A DNA stretch of 22,358 nucleotides from JALQTD01 sp964390365 (GCA_964390365.1 CAYMHW010000036.1:1-22358), one strand, 5' to 3'; numbered from the stretch's first letter, positions 13,239-21,702 are shown. Made by a program: numbers and translations. The notes: generated by a model from the sequence alone, not told the origin.

Positions 13239-15029
13239 TCAGTTCACCATCAGGCGCTGCGTTCCAGTGCGTCCGTCTTCAAGGCGCAACCGAATGAGGT
13301 AGGCGCCACGTGGCCAGCCGCTCGCTTGAATGAAGTGCTTGCTGGTACCTGCGGGAAGCAGTCCCTGGTGAACCGTTTGCACGACGCGTCCGGTGGCGTC
13401 GATGACGTCAAGTGTTCCTCGAGTGGAGCGCGGCAGGCTCAAGGGAATGCAGGTAATGGCCGATGCGGGATTGGGGAACGCCGGTTGGGCAAAGGCGCCT
13501 TCCACGACGTCCAAACCTTGCGGCAACGCGCCCACGCGGAACGACCAAAACCCTTCCGGCGCAGGCATGGGCCGGTTGCCCAACTTCCCGCTCACCGACT
13601 CCCCGTGGAGGTAGTACTCCACCACGGTCCCCTCGGGTTGCGCAGGCAATGCCCCAGTGAACTCATTGTTCCCGGAATCCACCAGCGGTAACACGCTCCA
13701 TTCGGTTGCGCCTTGGACCCGCCAGTACATCGCAGCCTCAGCCATGCCCGAACGGTGCGAACAGGTGGCGCTCACCGGGTAGTCGTTCACCGTGTCTTCC
13801 GTGTCCGGCAACGGCAAGTGACTCAGAATGAGCGGATCCTCCACGCCCACGCTGTGGGTGATGCAGTGGATGGCACCGCTCAATTGGATGATGTCTTCTC
13901 CCGCGTTGTCGCAATCGATGCCCACGACGTTGTATCCCGGCAGCAGCTCCTCGTAGATGCGCATCGCCGTCGTGTCGTATTGCTGGTAGTAGGTGGGGAC
14001 CAAGAGGGTGTTGTTGATGAACACGCTGTTCGTGTAGGTCAAATAATCCCCGCCCTGGTTGGGATAGCCCCCGCCAAATCCCGCCTCAGGCGGACTCGGA
14101 ATGCGCACCACTTCGAACGGCGTGCCCCACCGGGTGGTGTAGTTCGCCAACACGTATTCGAGGTTGGCCTCGATTTGGGGACCATCGGCCACACCTTCCG
14201 GGTATTCCGCCACGAGCAACCGGTGCTCATCGAGCAGCTTCATGTGCATGTCGATGTGGTGGATTCCGTCGTACGGCAACGTGGGCATGAGGACGTACTC
14301 GTCCACCCCGTGAAAGTCCTCTACGATGCTGAGGATTTCAGCTTCGGTGTGGTCCGGGAAATCCGTCCACCACGTGCTTCCACCCATGTTTTCCTCCAAA
14401 ATCAACTCCGAAGCGAACGCCGTCCCAAACCCGTCGCTCATCCAATTGCCCCCCGTGCCCATCAGGTCGTGAGGGCTCGCGGTCGTGCTGTACACCGGGA
14501 TGTCGAGGGTGCTGCCAAGCACGTCAGGAATGGCGTCATCGAGCGGTCGGGGGCGGTTGTAAATCCAGTCGACGAGCAACCGGTCGTCGTTGAAGGAACC
14601 GTAGACGGTGGTGGCGCCGTAGTCCCGAATCCAGATGCTGTTGTAATCGGCGTTCATGATTTGGACCGAGGCCAAATCCAACGGCCCACCACACGACGCG
14701 CCCGTCAGATACCCCTCGCACGCCGCGGGATCATCCGCAAACACGATGACCGTGCACTCCTGCGAAGCCGCCGCGACAATCTGCTTCTGGATGCAAGGAA
14801 ACGACGTCCAAGCAATGGTCAGCGCCTCAATCTCTTCCCATTCGGCCGCGGTCCGCAACTCCGTGAACGGCGGGGGATCCGTGATGCCACGGGCGGCATG
14901 GGGTGCAAAGCCAAAGCGTTCCACGTGATTCCGTTCGTCCTCGGTCAGCTGGTGAGGCCAAGTCGTTGATTGCCCCTGAGCGGTCACAAGGCTGAGGACG
15001 AGCAGGCTCGATGTGATTCCAATTTTCAT
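13239..15029 (-). CDS. Secreted agmatine/peptidyl-arginine deiminase family protein with T9SS sorting domain
   Basis: A 596-residue exported guanidino-modifying enzyme. A signal peptide covers about residues 1-20. The deiminase fold (about 40-410) has Asp136 in IWIRDYG, GTGGNWMSDG (191-200), His258 and Asp260 in HHIDMH, Asn334 in TYTNSVF, and nucleophile Cys389 in AIHCITHSVG. These map in order and near spacing onto Asp130, His236, Asp238, Asn297 and Cys351 of Porphyromonas PPAD. The motif YNRPRP (157-162) supplies an Arg-x-Arg pair where PPAD uses Arg152/Arg154 to hold a C-terminal arginine. An Ig-like region (about 415-500) follows, then a C-terminal T9SS type A domain with AFPNPAS and a final ...GTQRLMVN. 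It should be at the cell surface or released. It is single-gene and converges on the Bax-inhibitor gene with one base between stops. Confidence 0.92.
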   Translation of the reverse strand: MKIGITSSLLVLSLVTAQGQSTTWPHQLTEDERNHVERFGFAPHAARGITDPPPFTELRTAAEWEEIEALTIAWTSFPCIQKQIVAAASQECTVIVFADDPAACEGYLTGASCGGPLDLASVQIMNADYNSIWIRDYGATTVYGSFNDDRLLVDWIYNRPRPLDDAIPDVLGSTLDIPVYSTTASPHDLMGTGGNWMSDGFGTAFASELILEENMGGSTWWTDFPDHTEAEILSIVEDFHGVDEYVLMPTLPYDGIHHIDMHMKLLDEHRLLVAEYPEGVADGPQIEANLEYVLANYTTRWGTPFEVVRIPSPPEAGFGGGYPNQGGDYLTYTNSVFINNTLLVPTYYQQYDTTAMRIYEELLPGYNVVGIDCDNAGEDIIQLSGAIHCITHSVGVEDPLILSHLPLPDTEDTVNDYPVSATCSHRSGMAEAAMYWRVQGATEWSVLPLVDSGNNEFTGALPAQPEGTVVEYYLHGESVSGKLGNRPMPAPEGFWSFRVGALPQGLDVVEGAFAQPAFPNPASAITCIPLSLPRSTRGTLDVIDATGRVVQTVHQGLLPAGTSKHFIQASGWPRGAYLIRLRLEDGRTGTQRLMVN

Positions 15030-15063
15030 GGGGCAGAATTTACGGCCGAATTCCCGCTGAACG

Positions 15064-15071
15064 CAAAGGTG
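15064..15071 (-). promoter_or_regulatory. Candidate -7 element for the secreted deiminase gene
   Basis: On the minus strand CACCTTTG is the same 8-mer as the -7 candidate before the M23 gene (7 of 8 to consensus). It lies 34 nt before the start codon, in the 131-nt divergent gap (15030-15160). No -33 TTTG at 19-21 nt was seen. The rest of the gap holds no convincing promoter for the plus-strand gene at 15161 and no hairpin. Confidence 0.35.
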
Positions 15072-15160
15072 TATTTGAACCCATTTGAATTAGGATGCCT
15101 TCTTGCCTACCTGTATTTTGTCACAGAATTGTTGGTTTTCAGTTCATCGCACGGATAGAG

Positions 15161-18079
15161 ATGGGTGGTAAACGATTTTGCATCGTCTGGATGGCAGTGG
15201 TTTGGACGGTCGGCGGCTCGGCACAATGCGATGGCCGAGTCCAACGATCGGATTGGAGGGCGCGGTATGCCGAGCCGGTGGGCCTGTCACTTGAGGTGGT
15301 TTGGGACGGGTTGGTGGATTTCCGAACACACGATTTCGATGGGGATGGGGCGACGGATTTGGTGTTTGCCGATCGGCGCGGGTTGTGGGTTTGTTGGGGG
15401 ACAGCGGGGTTGGGATTGGATGAGGCGTACAGGTTAATGGGAGATGGGATGACCATTGACCAAATTGCGTTCGAACATTCAAGCCGCCACGAATCCTACC
15501 CTCCGTTGCTGTGGGTCAAGGCAGCCATGGGTTCTGGGGGCCATCAAGTCAGCGCGTTCGCTTTCAACGGGCGGGAGTTGGTGCCTTTCCGGAGCCTCTC
15601 AGCGACCGTTCGTGGAAGTTTCCGGTGTACCGAGAACGGTTTGATTGTGGGAGTAGACGAAGATGGGCAATTGCTGCTTGAACGGAACGGGGCCATGATG
15701 CGTTTGGGCAAGCTGAATGGGCACGTCGAGGATTTGGATTTTGTGGACTTGAATGGCGATGGCCTGGGGGATGCCATCGTGCAGCAGGAGCAGCGGCTTA
15801 AGGTGGCACTTGGGCGGCCGACGGGCGGTTTGGGCCCCTGGAAGGAACTGGCTACGGAATCGGTTGAATCGTGGGATGTGGCGATGGACCTGGACGGCTC
15901 GGCTGTTGTTGTCGCGCAAACGAATGAATTTCCGTTCCACTCCTGGTGGCACCTTGATGAGGACGCACCGGTTTCGCTGCCGATGGAAATGACGCGGAAG
16001 GGCAAGGTCATCAATCACCACAGTGCCCAGCTGAACGGTACCATGTTGTTGCACGATCCGATTACGTCGATGTTGTCCGTTCTTGCTTTTCACAAATCGG
16101 GTCAGGTTTTTCCGGGGCAGCCTATGGCGGAATTGGAGCCGAATTCGCTCATTCGGGTGTGCGATTGGGATGGAGATGGGGACGATGACGTGGTGGCCCT
16201 GCACGAAGGAAACCGCTCACTCATTTGGATTCCTTACGTGGGGCCTTCGGACAGTGCCTTACCGCGGTGGTCGCGTGACGTGCTGCAGACGTTGGTGGAT
16301 ACCGTCGAGGCCGAATTTACCGGCCAACTGCATACCTCAAGCCCATGGCGCAGGGATTTGGATTGGACGCCAGCAATTGAGGAATGGGCGGTCGCTTCGT
16401 CCGGGATTTGGGGGGTTGGCGAGTCCGAATCCGTTCGCAGGGTTTGGTGCCCGAGCGATTTGGCGGCGGAGATCCCCGAGCTGAGCGTGGACTTGGAACC
16501 TTGTTTGGACATCGGTTACCTGGTGTTCGATGAACGAATGGATCGCTGCCTGAAAATGGATCCGAGCAGGGAATGGCATCGGATCACTTACTCGCGGGAT
16601 GAACACGGAAGGACGTTTGTGGTCATCGATGGAGCTTTGCGCTTTGATGGCATTTCGGAGGGTCTCAGATTTGATCACAGAATGCTGCACTTAGGCGGCG
16701 CCTTCGGGACGTCTTGGCGCAATTACTCATCCATGGATGCGGATGACGTTGCCGTTTTTCGGGGCGCCGCAACGCCCGAGGATATGGTTCGCTGGCATCA
16801 GCTCGACCAGGCCCCTCAGGGATTGGAGCGCGCGGTGGCCTTCGACTTTGAAGGGGGGCAGCCGGAACTGCCGTTGGATGGTGGCCAGGTGTTGAACATC
16901 GATGCGGGAGCTGAGGTCGTCTCCACGGGGCGCGGAAAGGTGTTGCGCATGGATGGGGTCACGGGACGAGCGCACGGATTTGTCGACATTCCGGAGCGGA
17001 ATGTCGTGTTCGACATGCAGTTTAAGATGAACCGCGAAATGGACGGGCTGCAGGTCTTGGCGTCATTTTACGGCATGTACAACCTGAATTTCGCCGTACG
17101 TCCAGGCCGTCCGCAACCGGGCGTCATCCATTCACCGGCTGATTTCGAGCAGGTGCATTCAGTGGATTCTCGCGGTGGGTATTTGATGACCTATGGTGGG
17201 CAGGTCATGCGCATGCTGCCATCAGGGGAGTGGTTGGTGCCGAGGTCTGACGGTTGGGATTTATTGAAATCGAATGCGTTGCCGTTCGGTTGGGCCCACA
17301 CCGCTCCGTGGGTTCAGGATGGGGTGGTCTACGCGGTGTTTGGCAACAAGGGGAAGGTGTGGAGGTGTTTGGGGCCGGAATTGGGTTGGGAGGAGTACTG
17401 GCAGCTCGACCGTTCGTTGACGTCGGTAGATCACGTGGTTTCAACGGGAAATTGGGCCTTGATGTGGAGCGATGACCGTTCCATGTTTGGTTGGTTGAAC
17501 ACTGAACAGGGGGCGTTTTATCCCCAAACCACAGCCGTTGTTCCCGAGGAGGTCCAGGCGGTGCGATCCGGTCGGGGAGGCGTGGAATTCATGGATGCCC
17601 GGGGCAAATGGTGGCTGGTTGAGCCGCCGAGCAGTGACGCGGACCGAACGGCGGCGTTCCGGTCGGGTCATCCGTGGCTTTGGGGCATGACCGCTTTTGC
17701 GTGTGCTACCGCATTCGGTTTCGTGGCTCTTCGCTGGCGGAGGCGCGACGGAGCGGTGACTGCCCATGCGGATATTGAACTCAACGAATCCGTTGCTCAT
17801 ACGTTGAATCAACTTCGACCACGGGCTGGAGAGGTCATCGATGCGGATGAATTGGATGCCTTGCTCGGAATAGAGGCCATTGATACGCCCGAGACGCGCC
17901 GCTCGCGGAGGAACCGAGCCGTCAATGACTTGAATGAGTGGTCCACGGAATCGCGGGGCCATGCTTGGGTTAAGCGCGCACGCGACACGCAAGATCGCCG
18001 ACGCGCACTCTACGAGCTCAGTAGCGACATGTCCAATTGCTGCAATGAATCAAATGAAGCCGCCAAGAACTTGGCTTAG
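15161..18079 (+). CDS. FG-GAP/LamG sensor-like protein with one membrane helix and a putative cytoplasmic winged helix
   Basis: I do not recognise a named family for this 972-residue protein. A signal peptide (1-21, ending GGSAQ) begins at the ATG at 15161, chosen over upstream starts because it gives a compact n-region. Three FG-GAP/VCBS calcium-loop repeats follow: DFDGDGATD (58-66), DLNGDGLGD (196-204), DWDGDGDDD (335-343). Residues about 446-550 look like a LamG/concanavalin fold (EWHRITYS, FVVIDGAL, DADDVAVFRGAATPEDM). A further beta-rich part runs to about 830. One membrane helix (about 839-858) is followed by RWRRR, placing the C-terminus inside. Residues 874-954 resemble a winged helix: ADELDALLGI, ETRRSRRNRAVNDLNEW, then HAWVKRARDTQDRRRALYEL, close to the MarR wing with its DRR. 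It therefore looks like a transmembrane one-component regulator. The 3' end overlaps the convergent esterase gene by 30 nt. Confidence 0.85.
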   Translation: MGGKRFCIVWMAVVWTVGGSAQCDGRVQRSDWRARYAEPVGLSLEVVWDGLVDFRTHDFDGDGATDLVFADRRGLWVCWGTAGLGLDEAYRLMGDGMTIDQIAFEHSSRHESYPPLLWVKAAMGSGGHQVSAFAFNGRELVPFRSLSATVRGSFRCTENGLIVGVDEDGQLLLERNGAMMRLGKLNGHVEDLDFVDLNGDGLGDAIVQQEQRLKVALGRPTGGLGPWKELATESVESWDVAMDLDGSAVVVAQTNEFPFHSWWHLDEDAPVSLPMEMTRKGKVINHHSAQLNGTMLLHDPITSMLSVLAFHKSGQVFPGQPMAELEPNSLIRVCDWDGDGDDDVVALHEGNRSLIWIPYVGPSDSALPRWSRDVLQTLVDTVEAEFTGQLHTSSPWRRDLDWTPAIEEWAVASSGIWGVGESESVRRVWCPSDLAAEIPELSVDLEPCLDIGYLVFDERMDRCLKMDPSREWHRITYSRDEHGRTFVVIDGALRFDGISEGLRFDHRMLHLGGAFGTSWRNYSSMDADDVAVFRGAATPEDMVRWHQLDQAPQGLERAVAFDFEGGQPELPLDGGQVLNIDAGAEVVSTGRGKVLRMDGVTGRAHGFVDIPERNVVFDMQFKMNREMDGLQVLASFYGMYNLNFAVRPGRPQPGVIHSPADFEQVHSVDSRGGYLMTYGGQVMRMLPSGEWLVPRSDGWDLLKSNALPFGWAHTAPWVQDGVVYAVFGNKGKVWRCLGPELGWEEYWQLDRSLTSVDHVVSTGNWALMWSDDRSMFGWLNTEQGAFYPQTTAVVPEEVQAVRSGRGGVEFMDARGKWWLVEPPSSDADRTAAFRSGHPWLWGMTAFACATAFGFVALRWRRRDGAVTAHADIELNESVAHTLNQLRPRAGEVIDADELDALLGIEAIDTPETRRSRRNRAVNDLNEWSTESRGHAWVKRARDTQDRRRALYELSSDMSNCCNESNEAAKNLA
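17669..17731 (+). other. Membrane segment separating the sensor part from the intracellular part (residues 837-857)
   Basis: The codons encode a hydrophobic stretch, PWLWGMTAFACATAFGFVAL, followed at once by RWRRRDG. By the positive-inside rule, and with an N-terminal signal peptide, the upstream 800 residues are extracytoplasmic and the last 110 cytoplasmic. Confidence 0.75.
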
Positions 18080-18697
18080 TGCCTCGGAATCCACCACATG
18101 GCCTCCGGCAAACCGAACAATTTCGTGTTCGATGCCGTTGGATTCGAATGCGGATTGGGTGCGCTGAACGAGCGTGTCGTCGAAAAAGGCGTCGTCATCG
18201 CCTAACGCGATGAAGGTGCGAACGCCTTGCATGCGGGGCCATTCGGATTCGAGGTCCAAATCCGGGGGGAACACCCCGGACCAGTAGATCAAGGCATCGA
18301 AGCGGGCGCGGCCACGGCAGGCCCAACGCGCCGCGGTGGCCACGCCTTGCGAGAAGCCGAGGAGCAATTCAGGACCGGGCAGCGGGGGAAGCTGGTGGTG
18401 GATTTGGTCCAAATACCGGACGTAGTCCTTCATGTCCGCCTCGCGCTCCTCCCGGGTCATCCACGAAGCCCCCACGCGGCCCGAAGTGCCCTGGACGTAA
18501 AACCGGTGCAAGCCCTCCGGTGCCACCACTTGCCAGCCCGCCGCCGCAGCCGCTTCGAAGCGACGCAAGAAGAACTGGGGCAATTGGCCGTAACCGTGCA
18601 GCGCCCACAGCCGTCCCTTCGGCTCATCCGGGCCCAGCACGAAGTACCGAGCAGTCTTTGTGACCTGCAGGTCATGCTGTTCCATTCGCGTTTCCAT
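18050..18697 (-). CDS. Alpha/beta hydrolase, carboxylesterase/phospholipase-like
   Basis: A 215-residue serine hydrolase with no signal peptide, so cytoplasmic. Features: oxyanion region LHGYG (34-38), nucleophile elbow GFSQG (114-118) with Ser116, a probable acid in GDDDAF (167-172) and catalytic His200 in AGGH. The size and GFSQG context match the small carboxylesterase/YpfH-like family; the substrate is unknown. The ATG at 18697-18695 shares one base with the stop of the lipoprotein gene (TGATG), so I prefer it to a GTG two codons upstream; a start at the Met five codons in is also possible. It is the last gene of the uvrD operon. Its 3' end overlaps the opposite gene by 30 nt, with only a weak hairpin (18062-18075) and no T-run. 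Confidence 0.85.
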   Translation of the reverse strand: METRMEQHDLQVTKTARYFVLGPDEPKGRLWALHGYGQLPQFFLRRFEAAAAAGWQVVAPEGLHRFYVQGTSGRVGASWMTREEREADMKDYVRYLDQIHHQLPPLPGPELLLGFSQGVATAARWACRGRARFDALIYWSGVFPPDLDLESEWPRMQGVRTFIALGDDDAFFDDTLVQRTQSAFESNGIEHEIVRFAGGHVVDSEALSQVLGGFI

Positions 18698-19353
18698 CAC
18701 CACACCAAATTCAAGGTCGTTTCTTCAAATCGTTCGGCCACCAACGAATCCACGTGCGACTCCGTTTCTCCATCGCGTGTGACCTTCCATGTATAGGCCA
18801 CCGTGGCCCCACCTTCCATTTCACAGACCCACGTCGTGTCGGCGCCGGTGGTGGCGTCGAACGTGATCCAGGCGTTGCTGCACGTGGGGTACTCCCCCGG
18901 GACGTGCAACGTTCGGAATTGCAGCACATCGTCGGGTCCGGTGAGCATCCCTGCTTCAAGGTGGATGCGGAGCGTGGCGCGGGGCATCATGGCCGTGGTG
19001 AATCGAACGGTGTCTCCCGGAAGGAAGTCGTCGGGGTTCCATTCGATTTGGCGCGAAAACCAGCCATCGGCCTTCAAATCGAGTCGGTAAATCAGCGCGT
19101 TCTCCTTCGTGAACGCCAATTCGCACGCGCCGTCCCCATCCGTTTCCCCCTCGGCCACGTCAACGAACGCGCTCGTCAACACGCCTCCGGACAAAATCTG
19201 TTGCTTGAACTCCACGCCGATGCCGGGTGCCGGGGGCAGCTCGACGTCCGCCCCAGCGTCTTGGACGGAAAGGGCCAACACGCAATCCGTGCTGGGTTTG
19301 CGGCAGCCGAGGGCCGCAGCAGCCACGAGGCAGAAGAGGTAGAACTTGGTCAT
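18697..19353 (-). CDS. Predicted lipoprotein of unknown function
   Basis: A 218-residue protein with a lipoprotein signal: MTKFYLFCLVAAAALGC, lipobox ALGC with Cys17, followed by RKP. The rest is beta-rich with no recognised catalytic motif. A segment near residues 68-95 (ETDGDGACELAFT...YRLDLKADG) resembles a carboxypeptidase-regulatory/Ig-like beta sandwich, as found in many Bacteroidota surface lipoproteins. The C-terminal half contains two further Cys (in PTCSNAW and VCEME) that could pair. The ATG overlaps the uvrD stop as ATGA (19350-19353), and the longer frame to 19674 lies over uvrD and is rejected. Co-translation with uvrD and an esterase gives no clear clue to function. Confidence 0.8.
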   Translation of the reverse strand: MTKFYLFCLVAAAALGCRKPSTDCVLALSVQDAGADVELPPAPGIGVEFKQQILSGGVLTSAFVDVAEGETDGDGACELAFTKENALIYRLDLKADGWFSRQIEWNPDDFLPGDTVRFTTAMMPRATLRIHLEAGMLTGPDDVLQFRTLHVPGEYPTCSNAWITFDATTGADTTWVCEMEGGATVAYTWKVTRDGETESHVDSLVAERFEETTLNLVW

Positions 19354-21698
19354 TCGTCGACGCGGGTGAGCTTGGCGAACTTGAGGAGGAGTTGCTTGGT
19401 GCCCGCCTCGGGGAAGAACACCGTGGCCTTGGTGTTCGGTGCGGCGCCTTCGAGCTTCACGATCTTGCCTTTGCCGAAGCGCTCGTGGGTCACCAGTTGG
19501 CCCTCGGCCAAATCGGTCGCCGAGGCGTCCCCCGCAGTCGAGTCGACTCGCTTGAGCTTGCCGCCGGTGGAGGAGCGGCGGAAGGGCTTGGGGTCGGCCT
19601 TGGGCGCTGCTTTTTCGGCGAGCCGACCGAAGGCGGAGGTGTGGTCCCCGGAGGCGCTCGGCATTTGTTTCCACTGTTGGCGTGCTTGCTCGAACGATTG
19701 CCCGCCCGCGAATGGCGTGGGGCGCGCGGCTTTCGCGTTGCTGTATTCCACGTACTGCTCGTCGATTTCGTCGATGAAGCGGCTGGGCTCTGCAGAGATG
19801 ACTTGGCCAAACCGATACCGCGTCTGCGCAAAGCTCAGGGCGCAGGTCTCCTCCGCGCGCGTCAGGGCGACGTAAAAGAGCCGCCGCTCCTCTTCGAGGT
19901 CGGCCCGCGACTGCATGGCCATTTGGCTCGGGAACAGGTTTTCTTCGAGGCCGACGATGTGCACGTGTTTGAATTCGAGCCCTTTCGCCGCGTGAATGGT
20001 CATCATGGCGATCTTGTTCAGGTCGTCGTCGTCCTGGTCCGCGTCCGTCAGCAACGCCACGTCGAGCAGAAAGTCCGACAGCGTGGGACGCGCTTCGGGA
20101 TCGGCCTCCCGCGCCTGCTCGCTGAAGGCCTGCACCCCGTTGAGCAATTCCTGTATGTTGTCGTAGCGCGCCACCCCTTCCGGCGTCTTGTCCTGGTACA
20201 GCTCGCTGACCAAACCCGAATGCTTCGCAATCTCCAACGCCAGCTCGTCCGCCGCCTTGCGGTCCAGTTCCGCCATGAACCGCCGAATCATCCCCGTAAA
20301 GTCGCGCAGCTTCCGCATGGGCGCCCCCCCCAACGTAGCCGGCGGCATCGCGTCATCCATCACCACGTCCCAAAGCGCCACGTTGCGCTCCGCCGCCTCC
20401 ACGATGAGCTTGTCCATCGTCGACTTCCCGATGCCGCGCGCCGGGTAATTCACCACGCGCTTGAACGCCTCGTCGTCCCGGGGGTTCGCCACCAACCGGA
20501 AGTACGCAATGAGGTCCTTGATCTCCTTGCGCTGATAGAAGGACGTCCCACCATAGATGCGGTAGGGGAGGTTGAGCTTGCGCAGGCTTTCCTCGAAGGC
20601 CCGCGATTGCGCATTCGTTCGGTAGAGGATGGCGAAGTCGCTGAACGGCACCTGGTGTTGGTGGTGCATGTCGAAGATGCGGGTGGCCACGTGCCGGCCT
20701 TCTTCGTTGTCCGTGTAGTGCCGGTTGATTTGGATGCGCTTGCCTTCGCCGTTGGAAGTCCAAACCGATTTCGGGATTTGGTTCGTGTTGTGGGCGATGA
20801 CCGAGTTCGCCGCCTCCACGATGGCCCGGGTCGAGCGGTAGTTCTGCTCGAGCTTGTACAGCGTGAAGTCGGGGTAGTCGTGCTTGAAGTTGAGGATGTT
20901 CTCGATGTTCGCGCCGCGGAAGCCGTAGATGGATTGGGCGTCGTCGCCGACCACGCAGATGTTTTCCCTTTGGGCTGCCAGCTGCTTGATGATCAAATAC
21001 TGGGCAAAATTCGTGTCCTGGTACTCGTCCACCATCAGGTACTGGAACTTTGACTGGTACTTATATAATAGGTCAGGGAAATCGCGCAGGAGGATGTTCA
21101 TCTTGAACAACAGGTCATCGAAATCCATGGCCTGCGCCCGGAAGCACCGGGATTCGTAGTGCTTGTAAATGGTGGCGATGTGGGGGCGGCCGGCTTGCGC
21201 GTCTTCCGATTGGATCTCGGGGTGGTCGGCGTATCCCGCGGCGTCGATGAGGTTGTTCTTCGCGCCGGAGATGCGCGCTTGGATGCTGGACGCCTTGTAG
21301 ACCTTGTCGTCGAGGTTCAGGCCTTTGATGATGTCCTTGATGAGCGACCGGCTGTCGGCGGTGTCGTAAATCGTGAAATTCCGGGTGTAGTTGATGCGTT
21401 CTGCCTCGGTGCGCAGGATGCGGGCGAAAACGCTGTGGAAGGTGCCCATCCAGATGTTCTTTGCTTCGCCGTCGCCGATGACTTTCCCGATGCGCTCCTT
21501 CATTTCGCGGGCAGCCTTGTTCGTAAAGGTCAAGGCCAAAATCGAAAACGGGTCCACCCCGCGCTCGATCAAATAGGCAATCCGGTACGTCAACACCCGC
21601 GTTTTCCCGGACCCCGCGCCGGCGATGACCATCATCGGACCGTCCACGTGCGTGGCGGCTGCGCGCTGCGCCTCGTTCAGTTCGTTCAAGAATTCCAC
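19350..21698 (-). CDS. UvrD/PcrA-type superfamily 1 DNA helicase
   Basis: This 782-residue ATP-dependent 3'-5' helicase is likely to act in nucleotide excision and mismatch repair and in clearing RecA filaments or stalled polymerase. Motifs in order: Q-motif LNEAQRAA (7-14); Walker A AGAGSGKT (26-33); motif Ia LALTFTNKAA; Walker B MVDEYQDTN; motif III GDDAQSIYGFRGA; motif IV NYRSTR; motif V TIHAAKGLEF; motif VI ALTRAEE. A low-complexity linker (about 650-730) leads to a C-terminal Tudor-like module starting at HERFGKGKIVKLEG, which in PcrA contacts RNA polymerase. The start codon is GTG (21698-21696), chosen because it begins with EFLNELNEAQ and no upstream ATG is in frame close by. It is first of a three-gene operon with overlapping junctions. 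Confidence 0.95.
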   Translation of the reverse strand: MEFLNELNEAQRAAATHVDGPMMVIAGAGSGKTRVLTYRIAYLIERGVDPFSILALTFTNKAAREMKERIGKVIGDGEAKNIWMGTFHSVFARILRTEAERINYTRNFTIYDTADSRSLIKDIIKGLNLDDKVYKASSIQARISGAKNNLIDAAGYADHPEIQSEDAQAGRPHIATIYKHYESRCFRAQAMDFDDLLFKMNILLRDFPDLLYKYQSKFQYLMVDEYQDTNFAQYLIIKQLAAQRENICVVGDDAQSIYGFRGANIENILNFKHDYPDFTLYKLEQNYRSTRAIVEAANSVIAHNTNQIPKSVWTSNGEGKRIQINRHYTDNEEGRHVATRIFDMHHQHQVPFSDFAILYRTNAQSRAFEESLRKLNLPYRIYGGTSFYQRKEIKDLIAYFRLVANPRDDEAFKRVVNYPARGIGKSTMDKLIVEAAERNVALWDVVMDDAMPPATLGGAPMRKLRDFTGMIRRFMAELDRKAADELALEIAKHSGLVSELYQDKTPEGVARYDNIQELLNGVQAFSEQAREADPEARPTLSDFLLDVALLTDADQDDDDLNKIAMMTIHAAKGLEFKHVHIVGLEENLFPSQMAMQSRADLEEERRLFYVALTRAEETCALSFAQTRYRFGQVISAEPSRFIDEIDEQYVEYSNAKAARPTPFAGGQSFEQARQQWKQMPSASGDHTSAFGRLAEKAAPKADPKPFRRSSTGGKLKRVDSTAGDASATDLAEGQLVTHERFGKGKIVKLEGAAPNTKATVFFPEAGTKQLLLKFAKLTRVDE

Positions 21699-21702
21699 GA
21701 CA

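Noticed and set aside
15161..18079. T9SS cargo interpretation of the FG-GAP protein
   Set aside because: There is no C-terminal sorting domain. The C-terminus follows a membrane helix with RWRRR and is charged and helical, so it should be inside the cell.
19227..21053. Long open frame (608 codons) on the plus strand opposite uvrD
   Set aside because: It is antisense to a helicase with every motif intact. Its translation is rich in Arg, His, Val and Leu with no domain pattern, as expected from the opposite strand of a GC-rich gene.
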